Positions 21,886 to 25,119 of a stretch of 25,119 nucleotides of DNA are shown here, piece after piece. Both the position numbers and the translations under genes were made by a program. Position 1 is the first letter of the stretch; each line of letters begins with the position of its first letter. Source of the stretch: UBA3103 sp002365855 (GTDB lineage: Bacteria > Bacillota > Desulfotomaculia > Desulfotomaculales > Pelotomaculaceae); the NCBI GenBank assembly GCA_030627625.1, contig DAOURR010000032.1, forward strand, positions 1 through 25,119, read 5' to 3'. Below the pieces are notes generated by a model. That model did not search any database. It was not told the DNA's origin and saw only the letters and a list, made by a program, of their open reading frames with translations.

Positions 21886-23067
21886 ATGAGAGTGATTCTT
21901 TACACTGGAAAAGGAGGCGTCGGCAAGACCAGTATGGCCGCTGCAACCGCAGTCTCCGCTGCCGCGTCCGGGAAAAGGACCATTGTGGTAAGCACCGACG
22001 CCGCACACAGCCTTGGTGATTCTTTTGATCTTGAATTAAAGAATGAGCCTTCAAAAATACGGGAGAACCTGTGGGCCCAGGAAATAAGCGCTTTGTTCAG
22101 CGCTGAAAAGAGCTGGGGTAAGGTGCGTGAATATCTTTCGGCTTTGCTGATATCACAGAACATCAAAGATATTACCTCCGAAGAACTGGTTGTTTTCCCG
22201 GGTCTTGAAGAACTTTTCAGCCTGATGGAAATTCTTAACCACTGCAAGGAAGGTGGTTATGATATTGTGATCGTCGATTGCGCCCCAACGGGAGAGACCT
22301 TGAGGATGCTCAGTTTTCCCGATGTTCTCAGGTGGTGGTTGGAAAAGATTTTCCCGGTTCAAAGGACCCTTGTAAAAATTGCCAGGCCATTATCTAAACC
22401 CCTGTTGGGAGTGCCCCTGCCGGGGGATGATACCCTGGACAGTATAGCGGAATTATTTCAGCAAATCAGGGAAATGCATGAACTCTTAACAGATCAGGAT
22501 GTTACTTCCGTCAGGATCGTAGTGAATCCAGAAAAAATGGTCATACGGGAGGCTGAAAGGAGCTTCATGTATTTGAACTTATACGGGTTCAATACGGATG
22601 CCGTGATTGTTAACAGACTGCTGCCTTCCGTGGACCTGGGGCAGTATTTTGAAAAATGGGGTGAGCTGCAGCATACCTACCTCCAGTACATCAAAGACCA
22701 ATTCAGCCCCATACCTATTTTTACCGTTCCGTTATTCATGGAAGAAGTGATAGGATTCAGTGCCCTTGAAAAAATGGGGAGCGAATGTTTCGGAAAAAAC
22801 TCTCCTGAGCAGTTCTATTTCCGCGGGCAATCTCAGAAAATTTGCCATGACAATCACGGGTATGTATTGGAACTGGCCCTGCCCTTTGTGAAGAAAGGGG
22901 ATGTTTCACTATCCCAAAAAGGGGATGAACTTACTGTAAGGGTCGGAGATTACAAGAGGAATATTCTTCTTCCACGAAAACTCCTGGGACGGGACGCCGT
23001 TGGGGCCAGGTTGGATGATGGCGTGCTGAAAATTAAGTTTGGAAGTCTAAAAAAAGATAACCAGTAA
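21886..23067 (+). CDS. ArsA/Get3-family ATPase with C-terminal Hsp20-like domain
   Basis: 393 aa. The P-loop is TGKGGVGKTS (7-16), the deviant Walker A of this family, with the switch motif DCAPTGETLR and STDAAHSLGD. A C-terminal segment (about 320-390: LELALPFVKKGDVSLSQKGD, ELTVRVGDYKR, ILLPRKL) resembles the small heat-shock fold seen attached to many bacterial ArsA-like ATPases. The metal-binding Cys of arsenite-pump ArsA and the CxxC of Get3 are not seen, so arsenite export or tail-anchored protein targeting should not be assumed. AAGGGGG precedes the ATG. Probably controlled by the MarR protein. Confidence 0.83.
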   Translation: MRVILYTGKGGVGKTSMAAATAVSAAASGKRTIVVSTDAAHSLGDSFDLELKNEPSKIRENLWAQEISALFSAEKSWGKVREYLSALLISQNIKDITSEELVVFPGLEELFSLMEILNHCKEGGYDIVIVDCAPTGETLRMLSFPDVLRWWLEKIFPVQRTLVKIARPLSKPLLGVPLPGDDTLDSIAELFQQIREMHELLTDQDVTSVRIVVNPEKMVIREAERSFMYLNLYGFNTDAVIVNRLLPSVDLGQYFEKWGELQHTYLQYIKDQFSPIPIFTVPLFMEEVIGFSALEKMGSECFGKNSPEQFYFRGQSQKICHDNHGYVLELALPFVKKGDVSLSQKGDELTVRVGDYKRNILLPRKLLGRDAVGARLDDGVLKIKFGSLKKDNQ

Positions 23068-23127
23068 AGATTTTAATTAGAATGAGCAACGGTGTACATT
23101 TTAGTGATTAAAACGGGGGAAATGAAG

Positions 23128-23691
23128 ATGAACTTGAACAATGCCTTACCCAAGTATGATTTTGCCGAAAAACACAAAGTTGTTATTAACTCTTCGCCGG
23201 AAAAGGTGTTTAACGCAATTATCAATTTAGATATGAGCAAATCAAAAGTTATAAACAGGCTTTTGAATATACGGTTTATCTTTGGCAGTTTAAGTCGTAA
23301 CGAAAAATCGAGAAAGGAACCCGTACCAGGACTGACTTTCAAAGATATGAACAAAAAATTTATTCTTGTTGAAGAAGTGCGTAATCAAGAAATTGTGCTG
23401 GGGCTTGCAGGGAAGTTTTGGCAGCCCTCCAGCGGCTTAGTCAAAATGTCAACGCCTGAAGAGTTCATTAATTTTAACCAAACAGGCTATTGTAAAGTTG
23501 CCTGGAATTTATACATAGAACGAAATAACGGAGTAACATTATCGACGGAGACGAGAGTTTTATGCCTTGGTTGGCGGGCAAAACTGTTCTTTCTGTTTTA
23601 CTGGGCGATAATAAGGCCTTTTAGTGGGTGGATACGGCTTGAAATGTTAAAGATGATAAAAGAGCAGGTGTCTTTAGAAAATAAAAAATAA
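23128..23691 (+). CDS. SRPBCC (START-like) superfamily protein
   Basis: 187 aa from the ATG at 23128, where GGGGGA (23115-23120) is 7 nt upstream; longer in-frame starts at 23092 and 23122 fit less well. The opening HKVVINSSPEKVFNAI is the usual first strand and helix of the ligand-binding SRPBCC fold, and LSTETRVLCLGWRAKLFFLF a later strand leading into the long C-terminal helix. The ligand is unknown; a hydrophobic one is typical. It follows the ArsA-type gene by 60 bp and is likely in its operon. Confidence 0.7.
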   Translation: MNLNNALPKYDFAEKHKVVINSSPEKVFNAIINLDMSKSKVINRLLNIRFIFGSLSRNEKSRKEPVPGLTFKDMNKKFILVEEVRNQEIVLGLAGKFWQPSSGLVKMSTPEEFINFNQTGYCKVAWNLYIERNNGVTLSTETRVLCLGWRAKLFFLFYWAIIRPFSGWIRLEMLKMIKEQVSLENKK

Positions 23692-23767
23692 ATAAAAATC
23701 AAGCCTTTTCGGGACAGATAATTTATGATAAAAAAACATAATAGAGAATAACAGAGGAGTGAATAGC

Positions 23768-24316
23768 TTGAACCTCGATAAATGTACTTTAAACAGGGAA
23801 GATGCGGTGTTATTAGTAATTGATATTCAGGAGCGCCTGGCGCCGGCTATGAAATACCGCGAGCAAGTTATTCGAAACACCAATATCCTGATTGACGCGG
23901 CAACCAGCCTGGGCATTCCGGTAATAGCCACTGAACAGTATTCCAAAGGCTTGGGCAAGACTGTTACCGAAGTGCATATCGGGTCAGCCGCCGTATATGA
24001 AAAGATGACTTTTTGCGGCTGCACGCCGGAGGTGACTTCTGCGCTTGAACGGTTGGGCCGGAAAAAAGCTATTGTTGCCGGGATGGAAACCCACGTTTGT
24101 GTATTCCAGACGGTAAGAGGACTTATTGAACTCGGGTACCAGGTATTTGTGGTAGGTGACGCCGTATGTTCCCGCACCAAGGGAAACTACAAAAACAGCT
24201 TGTCCCAGATGGCGCTTATGGGGGCAGTGGTTACTAATCTTGAGACGGTGTTGTTTGATTTGCTAAAACAGGCAAATACTCCTGAGTTCAGAAAACTGCT
24301 GCCGTTAATCAAATAA
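23768..24316 (+). CDS. Isochorismatase-family cysteine hydrolase (second copy, YcaC-like)
   Basis: 182 aa from the TTG at 23768, which has AGAGGAG 8 nt upstream; the in-frame GTG at 23759 overlaps that site. The triad is Asp19 (LLVIDIQERL), Lys79 (YEKMTFCGC) and Cys111 (GMETHVCVFQT). The short form without the extra loops resembles YcaC/hydrolase members. The substrate is unknown. It follows the SRPBCC gene by 76 bp and may be the last gene of that transcript. Confidence 0.83.
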   Translation: MNLDKCTLNREDAVLLVIDIQERLAPAMKYREQVIRNTNILIDAATSLGIPVIATEQYSKGLGKTVTEVHIGSAAVYEKMTFCGCTPEVTSALERLGRKKAIVAGMETHVCVFQTVRGLIELGYQVFVVGDAVCSRTKGNYKNSLSQMALMGAVVTNLETVLFDLLKQANTPEFRKLLPLIK

Positions 24317-24386
24317 ATATCCGCCCGTGCTTTGCTGTTCTTATAAAGGAAACGATAGAAACGTCCCGATTCAGTCGTTAGTCGCC

Positions 24387-24401
24387 AGACGTCGGACGTC
24401 T
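24387..24401 (+). repeat. Perfect 15-bp dyad AGACGTC-G-GACGTCT
   Basis: The arms are a perfect 7-bp inverted repeat, preceded by the tandem-like CAGTCGTTAGTCGCC. It lies in a 284-bp gap (24317-24600) that otherwise shows no gene until the GntR promoter. It could be an operator or an intergenic repeat; no second copy is in the window. Confidence 0.4.
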
Positions 24402-24500
24402 AAACCCAACAAGCGTGCCTGCGAACGTTACAGCCAGATTTTTGGCGGGAAATGCAGGATTACATGCGGCGCTTTCACCGGACAGATAATCTAAAAAAGA

Positions 24501-24540
24501 TTGACATAAAAGTATTATTGTACTAGTATTATAGTACAAT
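24501..24540 (+). promoter_or_regulatory. GntR promoter with autoregulatory operator
   Basis: TTGACA (24501-24506), 17 bp, TAGTAT (24524-24529). Across the -10 lies a perfect 9-bp inverted repeat, ATTGTACTA (24517-24525) and TAGTACAAT (24532-24540) with a 6-bp spacer. GTAC-type dyads are typical of GntR-family operators of the YtrA kind, so the protein encoded downstream probably represses itself here. Confidence 0.7.
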
Positions 24541-24604
24541 TTTTTTTGGGGGTGGTCGTAATTTTCCCTTTAAATTAAAGCTTGACAGCGGGATTCCCAT
24601 TTAC

Positions 24605-24946
24605 GTGCAGCTTAAAGATGAGATAAGGATGCTTATCGCAACCGGAAAGTATCCGCCCGGTTCCCAGTTGCCCACTGTCCGCCAGCTGGCGGTGGAGCTT
24701 AAGATCAACGCCAACACCGTGTCAAAGGTATACTCCGAGCTGGAAAGTGAAGGGGTGCTGGCCACCCGGCAGGGGAAAGGAACTTTTGTCAGGGACCCAC
24801 AGGAGATTGACCCGACAGCTAGGGAAGCGGTTCTGAGTGAAATTCTTGATAGTTTAATTATTCAGGCCATCGCGCTAGGCTTTTCGGTGGAAGAGCTACT
24901 GAGCGCTCTTGAAAAGAGAGTAAAGGAGAAAGGTATAGATGGCTAA
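24605..24946 (+). CDS. GntR family regulator, YtrA type (start unclear)
   Basis: The visible ORF from GTG 24605 gives 113 aa, but the coding frame extends upstream to about 24560, reading PFKLKLDSGIPIYVQLKDEI, the usual N-terminus of YtrA-type regulators. There is no ATG, GTG or TTG in that frame after the ribosome binding site GGGGGTGG (24548-24555); GTG 24552 and ATT 24561 are in another frame that stops at 24576. One added base in the run ATTTTCCC would restore the frame. The winged helix (PPGSQLPTVRQLAVELKINANTVSKVYSELE, LATRQGKGTFV) is intact. It is short, without an effector domain, as in YtrA repressors of ABC-transporter operons. Confidence 0.75.
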   Translation: MQLKDEIRMLIATGKYPPGSQLPTVRQLAVELKINANTVSKVYSELESEGVLATRQGKGTFVRDPQEIDPTAREAVLSEILDSLIIQAIALGFSVEELLSALEKRVKEKGIDG

Positions 24947-25082
24947 AAGAAAGGAACAGGAAGAAAAAAGAAATACATTTTGGAGTAAAAGTACAAATTC
25001 CCTACTAAAGGTTAATTTAGTTGCAGTCTCCTTGTTTGTAACAGGACTTATGCAGTTGATGGAAAATAACACCAGTGCATAA
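24939..25082 (+). CDS. 47-aa membrane peptide overlapping gntR
   Basis: ATG at 24939 overlaps the last 8 nt of the GntR gene (ATGGCTAA), with AAAGGAG and AAAGG about 5-15 nt upstream. The protein is strongly basic at first (MAKRKEQEEKRNTFWSKS) and then has one hydrophobic segment (LLKVNLVAVSLFVTGLMQLM). Overlap with the regulator implies cotranscription and translational coupling. In YtrA-type operons the next genes encode ABC transporter parts; this peptide is not one, and the window ends before the next gene. Family not recognised. Confidence 0.55.
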   Translation: MAKRKEQEEKRNTFWSKSTNSLLKVNLVAVSLFVTGLMQLMENNTSA

Positions 25083-25119
25083 CCCAAAAATATTTTTAAA
25101 ATAGGCCCAGATAATTCCA

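Overview
The window looks like chromosome from a Gram-positive, spore-forming Firmicute, plausibly Peptococcaceae or a relative (Desulfotomaculum/Pelotomaculum type). The reasons are strong AGGAGG-type ribosome binding sites, frequent TTG and GTG starts, a PdaA-type spore-cortex deacetylase, a Spo0A-box-like site, a YtrA-type GntR regulator, tandem ArgR-type boxes and mixed base composition. The lineage call is inference only. No rRNA, tRNA or CRISPR array was seen.

Left part (1-4.6 kb). A structured-looking leader precedes a PdaA-like deacetylase. Convergent to it, a leftward unit encodes an HlyD/RND-type lipoprotein adaptor and a TetR regulator. That unit has a near-consensus promoter and a TetR-like operator at the start site, but no RND pump gene adjoins it. 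Next come a frameshifted membrane-protein remnant and a Phd-Uma2 fusion gene, whose promoter carries three TAGCTAA sites exactly 22 bp apart.

Central part (4.6-13.8 kb). This is the arginine pathway: argC-J-B-D-F-G in one run behind a promoter covered by two ARG boxes, closed by a large terminator that contains a 51-bp relic of an IS3-type element. ArgJ recycles the acetyl group (bifunctional type), and ArgB has the N-terminal helix of arginine-inhibited kinases, so flux control is probably ArgR repression plus feedback on ArgB. argH lies 0.85 kb away. Between argG and argH are a 60-aa Cys-containing protein, a short self-contained transcript encoding a 27-aa peptide, and a 38-aa membrane peptide that probably shares a transcript with argH.

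Right part (13.8-25.1 kb). This is an accessory region, often more A+T-rich: a 43-aa protein gene on the minus strand, a secreted GHL10/YngK-like protein with a copper-amine-oxidase-N-like domain, a geranylgeranyl-reductase-like flavoprotein, an acyltransferase-3 membrane protein, a DUF3795 protein, an AlkD-like DNA glycosylase, a dead flavodoxin-fold quinone reductase gene, two isochorismatase-fold hydrolases, an LCMT-type methyltransferase, and a MarR-ArsA-SRPBCC group with matching operator-like dyads. The window ends with a GntR/YtrA-type regulator whose expected start codon is missing and a 47-aa membrane peptide that overlaps its end.

Several genes under 50 codons (27, 38, 43 and 47 aa) with good ribosome binding sites are the least described content of the window, together with the Phd-Uma2 iteron promoter.
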